A stretch of 64,000 nt of DNA from Heterohyrax brucei (GCA_028571685.1 CM053158.1:56884001-56948000); one strand, 5' to 3'; positions 12,528 to 22,700 are shown, counted from the stretch's first letter. A program made the numbers and translations. Notes: generated from the sequence alone by a model not told the origin.

Positions 12528-12698
12528 ACACTCCGAGGTAGCATAGTCGTTAAGAGCTGTGGCTACTAACCTAAAAGGTCTACAGTTTGAATCCACTAAG
12601 TGCTCCTTGGAAACCCATGAGGCAGTTTGGTCTGTCCTGTGGGGTTGCTATGGGTCAGCATCAATGCTATGGCAACAGATTCTGTTTTGGTGTGGTAC
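12528..12698 (+). mobile_element. AfroSINE, sense
   Basis: Head GAGGTAGCATAGTCGTTAAG, B-box-like CAGTTTGAATCC, TGCTCCTTGGAAACCC, GGGGTTGCTATGGGTCAGCA and a GTTTTGGT tail. Full length but mutated in the first promoter box. Confidence 0.9.
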
Positions 12699-13239
12699 CC
12701 CTCCTTAGGGGATATAAATTTCTGAGTGCTTTCTGAGCTTCATGTTCAGTGGCTGACAGGCTTCAGCAACCCAAAGGCAGCCATATAAAAGCCACACTGA
12801 ATGTTGGGAGTGCGCACAAGTGCAGATACGCAAAATGCAAAAATGGTGGCGGGATTCCAGGGCATGTGGGGGCCAGCGCCCTGTCAGCATCTGATAAAAG
12901 GCCCTACCGGTGCTAAGGGGACAAGTGAGTCAGCTGTATAACGAGTTTTTGTGTTCTTAGCCTTTGCACGTGTGTATGGATGTGTATGACCGTCCTTTGG
13001 AAAGAGTCCTTAAATTGTGACGCCATCGCTCACTAACGTGTTACGTAAGTGTAAATGTAGGTTATTGAGTAGTTGGCAGTTTTCATAGGAAAGTTCAAAA
13101 CCATTCTAGATAGGCTGCTTATAATTTTTCTTAGCTCCTGGCAGAGAGATGTAGCTGCAGCTAAACTTCAATTATATTTTGCATTGCTGTGGCTAAATGC
13201 TGGTGTTTCATAGAGCCAGCCTATAGTGGGTTAGAGTAA
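12699..13239. other. No recognised feature
   Basis: More CpG than its surroundings around 12780-13060, but no exon signature that I can defend. The minus frame at 12705-12890 is unsupported. Confidence 0.4.
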
Positions 13240-13432
13240 AACCTAAAGAGGCAAACCCAGTGCCTTCAATTTGACTACAGTTTTGCCTTCAAGTTGATTC
13301 CATTTTATATCAACCCTATAGGACAGTAGAACTGCCACATAGAATTTCCATGGAGCCCCTGGTAGATTTCAACTGCTAACATTTTTACTAGCAGCCATAG
13401 CGCACAACCACTGTGCTACCAGGGTTTCCTGG
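13240..13432 (-). mobile_element. AfroSINE, antisense
   Basis: Reversed tail (CAAACCCAGTGCC), CAACCCTATAGGACAGTAGAAC, CCATGGAGCCCCTGGTAG and head CCACTGTGCTACCAGGGTTTCC. About 25 bases near 13270-13295 look duplicated relative to other copies (the words around TTGCCTTCAA recur). Confidence 0.85.
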
Positions 13433-13880
13433 GTTAGACTGGGTCCCCCAGAAAGATGTCCGAGTCCTAACTCCTGGTACTTTGAGTGTGGTATAATTTG
13501 AAAATAGAGTTTTTTCAGATGTAGTTAAATTCAGTATCTCAAAATGACATCATGTCCATATGATGTGTTCTAAATGCAATAAGCATCCTTGAAAGAGACC
13601 AAAAAAAAAAAAAAAAAAAGTGAAACAGACATACAGAGGAGACTGTGTGAAGACAGAGGTGTATATCTTAAGCCAAGGACCTCCAGGAATTGCCAGCTGC
13701 TGCCAGAAGCCCGGAGAGCAGTGGGGACAGATTCTCCCTTAGAGCCTCCTGAGGAAGCCAACCTTGATGATAACATGCTTTTGGACATTTGGCCTCTTGA
13801 AGTGCGAGAGTCAAATTCTGCTGTTTTGGAGCTGCACAGTGTATGGTAGCAGTCACAGGAAATTAATACAGGGCCCAAAG
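13433..13880 (+). mobile_element. MLT1-like LTR, sense
   Basis: GTTAGACTGGGTCCCCCAG, CCGAGTCCTAACTCCTGGTAC and AAAATGACATCATGTCC, then CAGAGGAGACTGTGTGAAGAC and a TTGGACATTTGGCCTCTTGA block. The order matches mammal-wide MLT1-type LTRs. An A19 run (13599-13619) interrupts it. The open frames at 13570-13938 (minus) and 13589-13849 (plus) are inside this LTR. Confidence 0.7.
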
Positions 13881-14655
13881 AATCAGGATTTAAAGCATAA
13901 TATCTATATATATTTTTTGCCATTTTACTCCGCGTCATTGGAATTAATCTTTTAGTGCACTTACTGCTCTTGAAGTTGAAAACAACAGTTCTGGAAGGTG
14001 CTACTGTTAAACTTTCTTTTTACATCTGGTCAGGAAAAAAAAAGCCACATTCTTATTTCTTCTACCACAGGAAAATATATCAATAGATTTTAAATATTGG
14101 ATAATGTCTCTCTTTACTAAAATGTACTGTAAGTAGAAAGTACTTAACCTAATATCTCAGCACCTCTTTTAAGCTGCAGATTCCAAGATAGCTTTGATAG
14201 CTATTGTGGTCATAGTAGAAAATTGTGGTTACAATAGAAAACAAAAAGAAATTGATAAGCTTTGGCTTAGCCAGAAGTAAAACCCTTAAGGATTGTATTG
14301 TTTTCTAATATTTTAGCTAGCTGCTTTAAGAATTGCTTCGCTTGTCTTATGTCTGGCCTACACTTTTCCTCAGGGCATTGTTTTATGTACATTGCAAGCT
14401 TTTGTGTTCATTTACTGCCCCCAGTCCCAGTGCCCAGTTGGGTCTGGTCAGACTCCTGGTGACCCTAGAGGCCCATGTTGAAAGTAACTGCTCTTATTGT
14501 GTGTGTGTGTGTTTCTCAAATTGCATGGCTACATTTGGTTCTTTTGGAGAATATTGCAATAAAAATCCTGTTCATTCTTTTTAAAATTTGAATTTTCTTC
14601 AGACAGTGCAAGAAACATCAGCTTCTATTGTGTTAACGTGTTTTTGTATTTACAG
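13881..14655. other. No recognised feature; possible upstream intron
   Basis: AT-rich. A short reversed SINE-tail-like word lies near 14435-14475 (CTCCTGGTGACCCTAGAGG) but is too short to call. Ends in a polypyrimidine tract leading to the candidate exon. Confidence 0.35.
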
Positions 14656-14752
14656 CTTTAGCAGAGGAGAATGGTTAAAATCAGTGTACTGCCAAGAGTG
14701 TCTTTTGTGTTACCGGCTGGTAACCCGTGCTGCCATGATTTTAATAGATGAG
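14656..14752 (+). CDS. Weak candidate internal exon, product unknown
   Basis: Seen: acceptor TTTTTGTATTTACAG preceded by a branch-point-like GTTAACG; 97 nt open in only one of three frames; donor GAG|GTTTGC, which is weak. A competing donor, CTG|GTAACC at 14719-14720, would give a 64-nt exon. The peptide includes EWLKSVYCQECLLCYRLV and TRAAMILIDE, and two CpGs fall in the segment. Known: internal mammalian exons are typically 80-200 nt. Inferred: it could be an exon of the same plus-strand gene as the 57-kb candidates, but nothing shows this. I do not recognise the peptide. Chance is a real alternative. Confidence 0.28.
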
Positions 14753-14990
14753 GTTTGCCATTTCCTCTGAATTAGTTCCCGTGAGTGTTGGACTTGACAC
14801 ATACCCATTGTTCTGGATTGCCATACTGGAGCATGTGACTGTATTTTCTTCTTTTTGCTTTGACTTTTTTTGTTTCTAAAATTAAAAAAAAATTGTACAT
14901 TTAACAATTCAGTGGTTTTTACTATAGTCACAGAGTTATGTAGCCGTCACCACAATTCTTTTGAAACAAAATTGAAATTATTCCTTTTCT

Positions 14991-15370
14991 GGTGCCAGTG
15001 TGGTATAATGGGATCCCTGGTGGTGTAGTGGTTAAGAGTTGGGCTGCTAACAAAAGCTCAGCAGTTCAAATCCGCCAGCTGCTCTTTTGAAACCCCATGG
15101 GGCAGTGCTACTGTGTCTTACAGGGCTGCTGTGAAATGAAATCAGCTGGATGGCAGTGGGTTGGTTTTGGTGGTATAATGGGAGAAGCTCTGCATTTCGG
15201 TTGAAAACGTCTGTCTACTACTTTGGGTTTACCACTTACTGGCTTTGCATCATAGAGACTTAGTTTAATGTCTTTGTGCTCTGATTTCCTCTTGTAGGGT
15301 GGGAAAAGAGCAGTACTTGTCCCCTGGGTTTTTGTGAGGTTTAAATATCTGTGTTATTTACTTAATATTT
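14991..15370 (+). repeat. MIR SINE split by an AfroSINE
   Basis: The tRNA-like head (GTGCCAGTGTGGTATAATGG) is at 14991-15010. The rest, GGAGAAGCTCTGCATTTCGG, ACTTACTGGCTTTGCATC and TTTCCTCTTGTAGGGTGGG, resumes after the AfroSINE at 15011-15170. Confidence 0.75.
15011..15170 (+). mobile_element. AfroSINE, sense, with 10-13 bp target duplication
   Basis: Flanked by TGGTATAATG at 15001-15010 and 15171-15180; the match extends by GGA on both sides, so the exact 5' junction is ambiguous. Head GGATCCCTGGTGGTGTAGTGG, B-box GTTCAAATCC at 15064-15073, tail GTGGGTTGGTTTTGG. A clean copy, inserted into the older MIR. Confidence 0.95.
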
Positions 15371-15469
15371 TTCATTTGAACCTACTTACTATTTAAAAAT
15401 AATTAAATCTATGGTTAAGCCTCACTTTAAGCAGTAAAACTCCTGAAATTATGGTCTTGATTGTTTGTT

Positions 15470-15560
15470 GAGCTATCCAGCCAGTCAAGTGCTGTCGAGT
15501 CAGATCTGTATATAAACCAAACGTTATGAGTTGAATTCGACTTGATAGCACTTGGCATGG
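15470..15560. repeat. Short RTE/AfroSINE tail fragments
   Basis: CCAGTCAAGTGCTGTCGAGTC, i.e. the reversed 3' tail shared by RTE and AfroSINE, is followed about 50 bp later by ATGAGTTGAATTCGACTTG, the same tail in sense. Only tail sequence is present, no SINE body. Confidence 0.5.
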
Positions 15561-15704
15561 CTGACTTTGCTTTTGAGTTGATTCTCACTCCTACTGACAT
15601 TGTATATAAGCAAATAATATATTTCCTAATATGCATGAGTAAAAAACACACAGAAATGGGTCCTGACACAAAGCACTCATGTCAGAAACTGTTTTGTGTT
15701 ACCT

Positions 15705-16095
15705 GAGCCTTTCTCTCTTTTTCTCTTGACATGTGGCTACTCTATACTTCCCAGCTTGCACTGCATCTGGGCATGGCCAGGTGACTGAGCTCTAGACTAA
15801 TAGAATGTAAGTAGAAGTGCTTTGGACCAGTCTAGCTTATAAAGAATTCCTGTGTGGTTTCTTTTATATTCTTCCCTACCTGTTGGCTGAGATAGTGAGA
15901 ACTAAGATGACTTAGAAGCTGTGTGGTCAGGATGATAAAGCCTCTGTCACCTGGGACCCTCAGCCACCACTGTGGAGGACTGTACTGCCTGCCCATGTAC
16001 TCTGCCAGAACTGTTGCTTTACCAAGAAGAGCACTTATGTTGTGCCGAGCCACTTCCTGTTTAGGCTTATTTATTGCAATTTACCCTACCTGAAA
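15705..16095 (+). repeat. Old mammalian repeat, unnamed
   Basis: GTGACTGAGCTCTAGACTAATAGAATGTAAG, TATTCTTCCCTACC and CTGTTGGCTGAGAT, then ACCAAGAAGAGCACTTATG and TTATTTATTGCAATTTACC follow the layout of a dispersed mammalian element that I recognise but cannot name. The frame at 15832-16053 lies inside it. Confidence 0.4.
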
Positions 16096-16099
16096 GAAT

Positions 16100-16270
16100 A
16101 TCAAGTCCAACAGTGTTGTGGCTAAAATCACAAAGTGTGTGACCTTGAGCTATTCAGTTTAGCTCGCTGAACTTCGATTCCTCATTTATAGACTATGAAT
16201 GATACGTATGACTTCAAGAGTAGATTTGACATTTATAATAAGAGATAAGGAGTGCTTAGTGAACTGTGAA
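16100..16270 (+). repeat. MIR SINE, diverged
   Basis: GTGTGTGACCTTGAGCTATTCAG, CTGAACTTCGATTCCTCATTTATAG and a following AATGATACGTATGAC block match the MIR core. Confidence 0.6.
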
Positions 16271-16287
16271 GGTCTCCATATAGGTAA

Positions 16288-16410
16288 CCAAAAAAAAAAA
16301 TCCTGTTGCCATCAAGTCAGTTGCAACTGATAGTGACCCCAGGTGCCACGGAGTGGAAATCCATAGGGTTTTCTCATCTAAAATCTTTTTGGAAGCAGAT
16401 GACCAGGATT
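16288..16410 (-). mobile_element. AfroSINE-related fragment, antisense
   Basis: An A-run, then CCTGTTGCCATCAAGTCAGTTG, GATAGTGACCCC and TTTTTGGAAGCAGATGACC. The 3' part of a SINE, joined to a family-C-like end (GGAAGCAGATGACCAGG). Confidence 0.65.
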
Positions 16411-16529
16411 ATTATCTTTTGTATTGTGATTATAGAGAGGAATGATCAGAATCCTCCTTGTCAGCTGAGGTTAGAGGGGCATTGTGATTTGGCTGTTACC
16501 ATTGGAGTTTCATCCCAAATTTAACTGTA

Positions 16530-16708
16530 TTTACGGGGCTGATGCTTTGCAGTGGTTAGGAGAAAGCAGTGCTGCTAACCAAAAAGTCCGCAGTTTGAAT
16601 TCACTAGTCACTCCTTGGAAAGCCTATGGGACAGTTCTGCTCTGTCCTTTAAGGTTGGCACAAGCTGGAATTGACAGCAGCAGTGGATTTTGTTTTTAGT
16701 TTTTTGCT
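16530..16708 (+). mobile_element. AfroSINE, sense
   Basis: GGGGCTGATGCTTTGCAGTGG, GTGCTGCTAACCAAAAAGTC, B-box-like CAGTTTGAATTC, CCTATGGGACAGTTCTGCTC and GGAATTGACAGCAGCAGTGG with a T-rich tail. Confidence 0.88.
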
Positions 16709-16889
16709 TCATTGGGATCTCAGGTTACCCTGGGTATGGCAAACTAGAGGGGCAAGAGAGGCCTAATGGAGACTGTTGTGGAGTAGGAAAGAGAAATAGT
16801 TGCTGTCAACACTACTACCAGATGCAGTTTTTTTGTGGCACCAAAGATGATCTTAGGTGGCTATTTTAAGATTTAATATTTGTGCACTG

Positions 16890-17062
16890 AAAAAAACACC
16901 AAAACCAAACCTGCTGCTGTCAAGTTGATTTCGACTCATGATGACCCTACAGGACAGTGTGGAACTGTGCCATAGGGTTTCCAAGGAGCAGCTGGTGGAT
17001 TTGAACTGCTACTTTTTTGGTTAGCAGTGGTAGCACTTAACCACTGTGCCACCTGGGTTTCC
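16890..17062 (-). mobile_element. AfroSINE, antisense, full length
   Basis: Reversed tail ACACCAAAACCAAACC, GACTCATGATGACCCTACAGG, TTTCCAAGGAGCAGCTGGTGG and CCACTGTGCCACCTGGGTTTCC. One of the less diverged copies. Confidence 0.92.
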
Positions 17063-17189
17063 ATTTACTTATGCTCTATCTGTTAAGAAAAAAAAGGAAC
17101 TAGTGCTTTAAATCTGTAGATTCATAAGTACTGATACTGCTTAGAATCTGACTAAAGTAAATGCTTAGGTAAAACAAAGTAGTCTAAAT

Positions 17190-17218
17190 TTGTGTGTGTG
17201 TGTATGTGTGTGTGTGTT
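17190..17218. repeat. (TG)n microsatellite
   Basis: A TG dinucleotide run with one TA interruption, directly before the L1 tail. Confidence 0.85.
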
Positions 17219-17224
17219 TAAAAA

Positions 17225-17866
17225 TGCTTGTACTTAGGGCACAGCAAATGGTCCCAACTCAGCAGGAATGGGTGCTCACCGAGGACCAAAATGACATGGG
17301 GTAAAGACAACCCAGAAGATAGAGAGACCCACATGAGCGAGTGCCTTCATCGACTTGGCACCGGAAGAACCAGATGGTGCCCAGCCACCACCAGTGATAG
17401 CCACGATGGAGCTCACTAAGTTGAGTCTCACTGGCAACACAAGAATAAAAATGGGTGCACCCTGAGATCTTCATAAAAGACCTCAACTGATGGTCCAGTG
17501 GCTTCGGGGTTCACCTGGGAGCATGGCCCCTGGCCCTGATGCTGCCCTTGCACATAAATCATAATGAAGGTTCACTCTTTGGACACGAATGAATTGGACT
17601 TGGTGATGCACAGTGACCATGCATTGGATGCACTTTATAGTTCTGTACATGTATAGGATATCATCCTGCTGACCTCTGGCTGGAGGAAGGAGAGTGGATA
17701 GGGTGGACGGAAAAGGAGACTGTTGGGAAAATGAGACATGTATGGAGCAGAGAGGAATAGTGTGCTGTCACTGGACAGGGAGAGCAGTGGAAGCTGCATA
17801 TAGGTGGGCATGTAAATTTATACGGGAATGTACATTTTCACTCAGTCATATTAAATAAAAAAAATG
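17225..17866 (+). mobile_element. L1 3' UTR with A-rich tail, sense
   Basis: Contains GGCACCGGAAGAACCAGATGG, GAGTCTCACTGGCAACACAAG, AATTGGACTTGGTGATGCAC and GGAGAGCAGTGGAAGCTGC, and ends AAATAAAAAAAATG. The last 370 bp match 59816-60208. No ORF2 remains, so it is a 5'-truncated insertion. The opposing frames at 17228-17486 are not genes. Confidence 0.75.
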
Positions 17867-18089
17867 ATTGTACTTGCAGTAAGCAGCTGTAGCAGAAATT
17901 CAGGTAGTGGATAATGTGGGTGACCTGAAGTTTGGGAAACAGTAGAGTAGGCAGTGTCCCATATGTACTATTTTTAGTTTATCCATCTGTAGTTCATTCA
18001 TTCAGTAAGCAATATTAAAGGTCTCTGAATACAACAGAGAACAAAACAGATAAAAATCTCTGTCTTTTTTCTAGTATTTGACGTTATCA

Positions 18090-18680
18090 CTGCTTTTATT
18101 TTAAGTGTTCTGATGCAGTAATATCTCACTGTGGATTTAATTTGCATTTCTGTGATGGTTGGGGAGCACTTGAGTCATTTTTTGTGCTTATTTTCCATCT
18201 GTATAACCTCTTTGAAGTGTTTCTTCCTATCCTTTGCTCATTATCTAGTTGTGTATATGTGTATATATTTTAATGTTTTGTAAATTTTATATATGTTCTG
18301 TATACCGATCCTTCGTTGGATCCTTCACTTTAAAATAGTTCTTCCCCACATGTAGCTTGCCTTTCTACACTTTTAAACACTGTCTGTTGCTGTTAACAGA
18401 GTCTGTCACAGAGCAAAAGTTCAAAATTTTGATGAACTCCAGTTTATCCATTTCTTTTTGTTTGATCGATTGTGCTTTTATGCTGTGGCTAAGAACTCTT
18501 CATCAAGCCCTAAGTCCAGTAGATTTTCTTTTTCCCTGTTATTTTCTAATTTTTTTTAATTGGTTTACCTTTTAGATTTAAATTTGTGGTTCTTTTTAAG
18601 TTAAATTTTGCATAATCCATGAAGATTAAGACAAAGTTTTGTTTACCTGTTCATGTCTGGTTGCCTTAGCCCTTCCTGTG
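18090..18680 (-). mobile_element. Old L1 fragment, antisense
   Basis: Minus-strand old-L1 wording: TATCTCACTGTGGATTTAATTTG, CATTTCTGTGATGGTTGGGG, TCCTTTGCTCATTATCTAG and GAACTCTTCATCAAGCCCTAAG. Corresponds to the ORF2 C-terminal region reversed. Heavily decayed. Confidence 0.7.
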
Positions 18681-19404
18681 TTGGAGAGATTTGCCTCAGA
18701 AAAGTTTTAATTCTTTTAGTGGAATTCTAATTTTAAAACTATTAGAGTCTTTGGCATCTTGTTCAGGATAAAGCAACTAACTGTAGGGAAGTCAAATGTG
18801 GGAGACAGTTGTGCTGCCATGGTCCAAGTTGGTCTTGAACCCACATCTTCTGAATCATACTCCAAGGTATATCTACCTTCCTCCTTCACTGAGGTAAATA
18901 AATGCATTTGGATCTTCAGATGTATTTTGTTTTTGATGTAAACTCTATAGTTTGATGTCTCTTCCTGTTATTGCTAGGTTTTTAAGCTTTTCTGAGTCAG
19001 GGACCCCGTTGCTAATCAGGAAGAAGAGTTTGACCATTGGTTCCCTATTTCTATGGACCTTGAGTTAAAAAAAAAACCTGGCTTAGCTCTTCCTGGCATT
19101 TTCATTAAAAAAGATTATTACTCTTCAGATTTGGTATTTAGGTGAAATCAGTTTATGTATTTTTTGTTTGTTTTTGGAAGCTTTCTTCCTCTAGTTCTAA
19201 GTGCAGTAGACCATAGTAATTTGGAGAATGTGTCCATCACTGATAATCTCAGTAATAATTATAGTGTGTTGATCAACTAAAATGTTATGAAATAGGTTCA
19301 GATGGATCCTAATGACAGATTTCTTAACTTCTTTTTTGTGCATCTCTGTGGGGGTAAAGACTGACTTTACTGCAACTAATTTGGCCTTTGTCCTTGGTTC
19401 TAGA
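18681..19404. other. No recognised feature
   Basis: Nothing recognised. Opposed short frames at 18716-18941 are unsupported. Confidence 0.45.
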
Positions 19405-19600
19405 GCAGTAACTCTACCCACTGGTATTCAGTTGATTCTGACTCATGGTGACCCTTTAGGACAGAGTAGAACTGCCTAACAGGGTTTCCAAGGCTGTAAT
19501 CTTTATGGGAACAGACTGCCATATTGTCCTGTGGAGTGGCTGGTGGGTTCCAACTATCTACCTTTCGATTCGCAGCTGGATACTTAGCCACCTTGCTATC
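19405..19600 (-). mobile_element. AfroSINE, antisense, variant
   Basis: CCACTGGTATTCAGTTGATTC, CCCTTTAGGACAGAGTAGAAC, GGGTTTCCAAGGCTGTAATC, then a longer middle (CTTTATGGGAACAGACTGCC), a feature of one AfroSINE subtype. The head is degraded (ACTTAGCCACCTTGC). Confidence 0.85.
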
Positions 19601-19973
19601 GAAATCCAAAAAACCACACTATTGTTGATTCTGATCATCGTGACCTTATAGGACAGAACAGAACTGTCCATATATATGGAGTTTCTAAGGCTGTAATCTT
19701 GATGAGTGGCACAGTGTTAAGAGCTCAGGCTGTTAACCAAAAGGTCAGGAGATCGAATTTACCAGCTGTTCTTTGGAAACCCTCTGAGGCTCTTCTGCTC
19801 TGTCCTGCAGGGTTGCTCTAAGTCAGAATTGACTCAGTGCCAGTGGGTTTAATCTTTATGGAATTGTAATGCCACATCTTTCTCTAACAGAGTGACTGGC
19901 AGGTTTGAACTGCTCACTTTTGTTTTAGCAGCAGTGGTAGCACTTAACCACTGGGCTACCAGAACTCCCTGAG
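19601..19973 (-). mobile_element. AfroSINE, antisense, split by another SINE
   Basis: The left part (CAAAAAACCACACTATTGTTG to GGCTGTAATC) ends near 19700. The remainder resumes at 19851 with AATCTTTATGGAATTG and ends CCACTGGGCTACCAGAACTCCC. The host is the older of the two elements. Confidence 0.9.
19705..19850 (+). mobile_element. AfroSINE, sense, nested inside a SINE
   Basis: Runs from AGTGGCACAGTGTTAAGAGC to CAGTGCCAGTGGGTTT. The duplicated host target is AATCTTGATG at 19695-19704 and AATCTTTATG at 19851-19860, 9 of 10 identical. Slightly shortened at its 5' end. Confidence 0.9.
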
Positions 19974-20029
19974 AGAACTCTGACTGATTGGAATTTCCTA
20001 AGTATGTAATGTACTTTGTTCTCTAGACA

Positions 20030-20470
20030 TGTAGAATACTCTTAGGGGTTTGTGCTGATGGTTGGGGGCTGGTCTGACCAGAAGGAGCACCACAAGGCCT
20101 GAGATCATCGTTGAGGGTGGGGAGCTCATTCAGTCAGTCATGGTTATACAATGGTGCCGATAAACTTCGTCGATATGGAAGCTCCGAATACACGTGGGAG
20201 GGTAGTGTGTCCTTTGGGACATGGAAACTGTGTATTGGGAACCCTGTTTGTCTCTTTGTGCCCTTTACAGTGAAACTGTAATTTTAAGGTTAGCACTTTC
20301 CATGTGTTCTTTGAGGTACTCCAGTTAATTATTGAACCAGAAGGAGTTGTAGAACCCAGTAAGTCAGAAGTAAGGACGCCCAAAGGGCACACTCAAGCTT
20401 GCTGTTGACAGCCTGGAAGGGTGGAGGGAAACCCTGAAATCGTAACCAGCAGGTCAGAAGAGAGAACACA
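20030..20470. repeat. Possible ERVL-type LTR remnant
   Basis: TCAGTCATGGTTATACAATGG, GAACCAGAAGGAGTTGTAG, ACCCAGTAAGTCAGAAGTAAGG and ACCAGCAGGTCAGAAGAG resemble the wording of old ERVL-type LTRs. Orientation and exact family are uncertain, and it might instead be an unrelated old repeat. Confidence 0.35.
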
Positions 20471-20862
20471 CAAAAAAGAAGTAATGCCTTTGAATTATGG
20501 TATTTGTGAAGAATATTGAATGTACTGTGGACTGCCAGAAGAACAAGAAAGTCTGTCTTTCAAGAAGTACAGCCAGGATACTCCTTAGAAGCAAGCATGG
20601 CGAGACTTTGTCTCACATGCTTTGGATATGTTCTCAGGAAAGACCAGTCCCTGGGAGAAGGACATCATGCTTTGTAAAGTAGAGGGCTAGCTAAAAACAG
20701 GAGGACTGTCAGGATGCATTAACAGTGTGGTTGCAACAATCAACTGTAGCAAAACAAAGATTTTGAAGGTGGCACAGGACCCAGCAGTGTTTTATTCCGT
20801 TGTACAAAGTGTCACTGTGAATTGGAATTGACTCGAGGGCACTTCACAGCAACAGGTCTAGA
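20471..20862 (+). mobile_element. RTE LINE 3' end, sense
   Basis: GCCTTTGAATTATGGTATTTG, TGTGAAGAATATTGAATGTAC and GAACAAGAAAGTCTGTC parallel 42072-42140 in the longer RTE copy. It ends with the RTE/SINE tail (GAATTGGAATTGACTCGAGG, then CACTTCACAGCAACAG). The frame at 20497-20682 is its C-terminal remnant. Confidence 0.85.
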
Positions 20863-21329
20863 GTGAGGATGTGTGGATTCTCAGATTTGCAACTGGCATG
20901 CCCTTATTTCATAGTTACAAAGGACAGTGTCCTTTTAACTTTTGAGATCTGACCTAGTCCAAGTGGCTAGGGTTGGAGATAGAATTGCAGCTACACAGTT
21001 GGCATCAGAAGTAAAGGGATTTCTTAGGAGAAACTTTATAGAAGCTCAAGTTTACCTTAACTCTTCTCAAGAATATCACAAGTAGATTCTTTGGTGGTGG
21101 TGTATAGAATCTTAGGGTTGTAATGATTTTTAGAAATGATTCAGTCCCAACACAAAAGCCAGTGCTGATTTTATGTGGGCTATGAAAATGTGTTTATAGT
21201 CTTGGGAACTGAAATCTGTGTTTTCACACAAGAGTATAGCTGTTAGACTGAATCAGATTGGTATTTTAAAGACCTCTTTTTTTTTTCTTTCCTCCCAGCT
21301 TTACTAACAAATACTGTAACTCAGATTGT

Positions 21330-21555
21330 GAGGCAGTATATATAGTTTGGTGGGTTAAAACTGGAAGCTCTTATGGCAGACTCTTTGGTTCTCATCGAGG
21401 TCCCGATTTTGCTAGCTCTGTGTGCTTAGGCAAGTTAATTAATTCATCAACTTTATAGTCCTTGTGTGTGAAATATGGGAATACAAGGTTGTTGTGAAGA
21501 CTGGAAAAGCTTGAGATTGTGCCAGACATGTAAGTGCTCAATAAACAGTCCTGTT
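21330..21555 (+). repeat. MIR SINE, nearly full length
   Basis: Head GGCAGTATATATAGTTTGG, GGCAGACTCTTTGGTTCTC, TAGGCAAGTTAATTAATTC, ATGGGAATACAAGGTTGTTG and tail TGTAAGTGCTCAATAAAC. Confidence 0.75.
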
Positions 21556-21564
21556 GTGACGATA

Positions 21565-21728
21565 TCAGTCAGGCTACTTCCATCTGGTCAATTCTGACTC
21601 ATAGCAACCCTATAGGTAAGAGTAGAACTGCCCTGTAGAATTTCCAAGGAGTGCCTCGTGGATTGGAACTGTTAACCTTTTGGTGAACCGAAGTTGTACT
21701 TAATCATGTACCACCAGGATTTCCAACA
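21565..21728 (-). mobile_element. AfroSINE, antisense
   Basis: CATCTGGTCAATTCTGACTC, CAACCCTATAGGTAAGAGTAG, TTTCCAAGGAGTGCCTCGTGG and ATGTACCACCAGGATTTCC. Confidence 0.88.
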
Positions 21729-21879
21729 GTATCAGGAGTACTAGTTTAATGATGGTGGTAATAATAATATGTATCTTTTTGTTTAAGTTCTTCGAGAATG
21801 TGTTGATTTTCTTAATACATCATTTTACATAAGGGCATGCTGTGAGGATGGATTATTGGGTATGCTTTCTGAAGTAATC

Positions 21880-22095
21880 AGTCTCTGTGGCAGTGCAAAC
21901 AGTTAAATTGCAAGTCTGCTAAGTGAAAGTATGGAGGTTCAATTCCACGCAGAAGTCCCTTAGAAGAAGGGCCCTGTGATCTGCTTCTCAAAAAGCAGCC
22001 TCTGAAAACCCTGTGGAGCACAGTTCTGCTCTTACATACAACATAGGATCAGCACGAGTTAGAATCTACTCAATGGCAAGTGATGCTGGTAGTCT
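21880..22095 (+). mobile_element. AfroSINE-related long variant, sense
   Basis: Head CTCTGTGGCAGTGCAAACAG, B-box-like GGTTCAATTCC, an extra block AAGAAGGGCCCTGTGATCTG, then CCTGTGGAGCACAGTTCTGC and GAGTTAGAATCTACTCAATGG. The extra 40-50 bases match a longer subtype also seen near 39.5, 45.3 and 56.1 kb. Confidence 0.75.
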
Positions 22096-22347
22096 CTTAA
22101 GTGTCAAACTACATTTAAAATAATAGGAAAAAATCATGCTAAATACCTTAAGGTAAATACAACGTGAGACTTAACAGTTTGGAAAGTAAAAATCCACTGT
22201 GATAGTGTTACTGGGTCTCCCAGAAGAGTGTCGTAAAGAGAGTAATCTTGCTACCACATTGTGTGTACACAGCTTTCATATTCCTCTTCTAACCTACTAT
22301 TGGTCTTGTCTTTTTTCTTTTCCTGTATGTGGACTCACATGCAAAAA

Positions 22348-22426
22348 CACACACAGACACGCACACACGCGCACACACATGCACACACGCACAAACACAC
22401 ATACATGCAAATGCACACACACACAT
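22348..22426. repeat. (CA)n microsatellite
   Basis: Interrupted CA run with CG-containing units. The frames at 22199-22482 that cross it (His/Thr-rich) are repeat artefacts. Confidence 0.92.
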
Positions 22427-22489
22427 CCTTGTGTCTAACCACACTAAGTCCTTTTAAGTACTGCATGTTTTTGTGCTTTTAGACAGTAT

Positions 22490-22700
22490 TTTTCCTCTTT
22501 TGGAATGTCTTTTCCTAACATATCTCCTGATGTCTTCCAGATTCTGCCCAAAAGGTACCCCTTGTAGTGTGTTTTCATGTTGCATACTGCTTGCCCTCTG
22601 TCTCCTGTTGGGCAGAGTCTTTTTCCTCCTATCGCCAGCGTCTAACACATGGCTGGCATGTGAGTGTTCTGTTGAGTGCCTGGTATAATTGCTGTTGTAA
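22490..22700 (+). repeat. L2 LINE 3' fragment, diverged
   Basis: AATGTCTTTTCCTAACATATC, CTTCCAGATTCTGCCCAAAAGG, ATCGCCAGCGTCTAACACATGG and GTGTTCTGTTGAGTGCCTGG fit the L2 3' end in sense. Confidence 0.45.

Noticed and set aside
13570-13938. 122-codon minus-strand frame
   Set aside because: Contained in an MLT1-like LTR; its poly-Phe stretch is the A19 run read backwards.
21301-21398. Segment after TTTCTTTCCTCCCAG as an exon
   Set aside because: The open part runs straight into a MIR and no suitable donor precedes it.
22199-22482. His/Thr-rich frames
   Set aside because: Produced by the (CA)n microsatellite.
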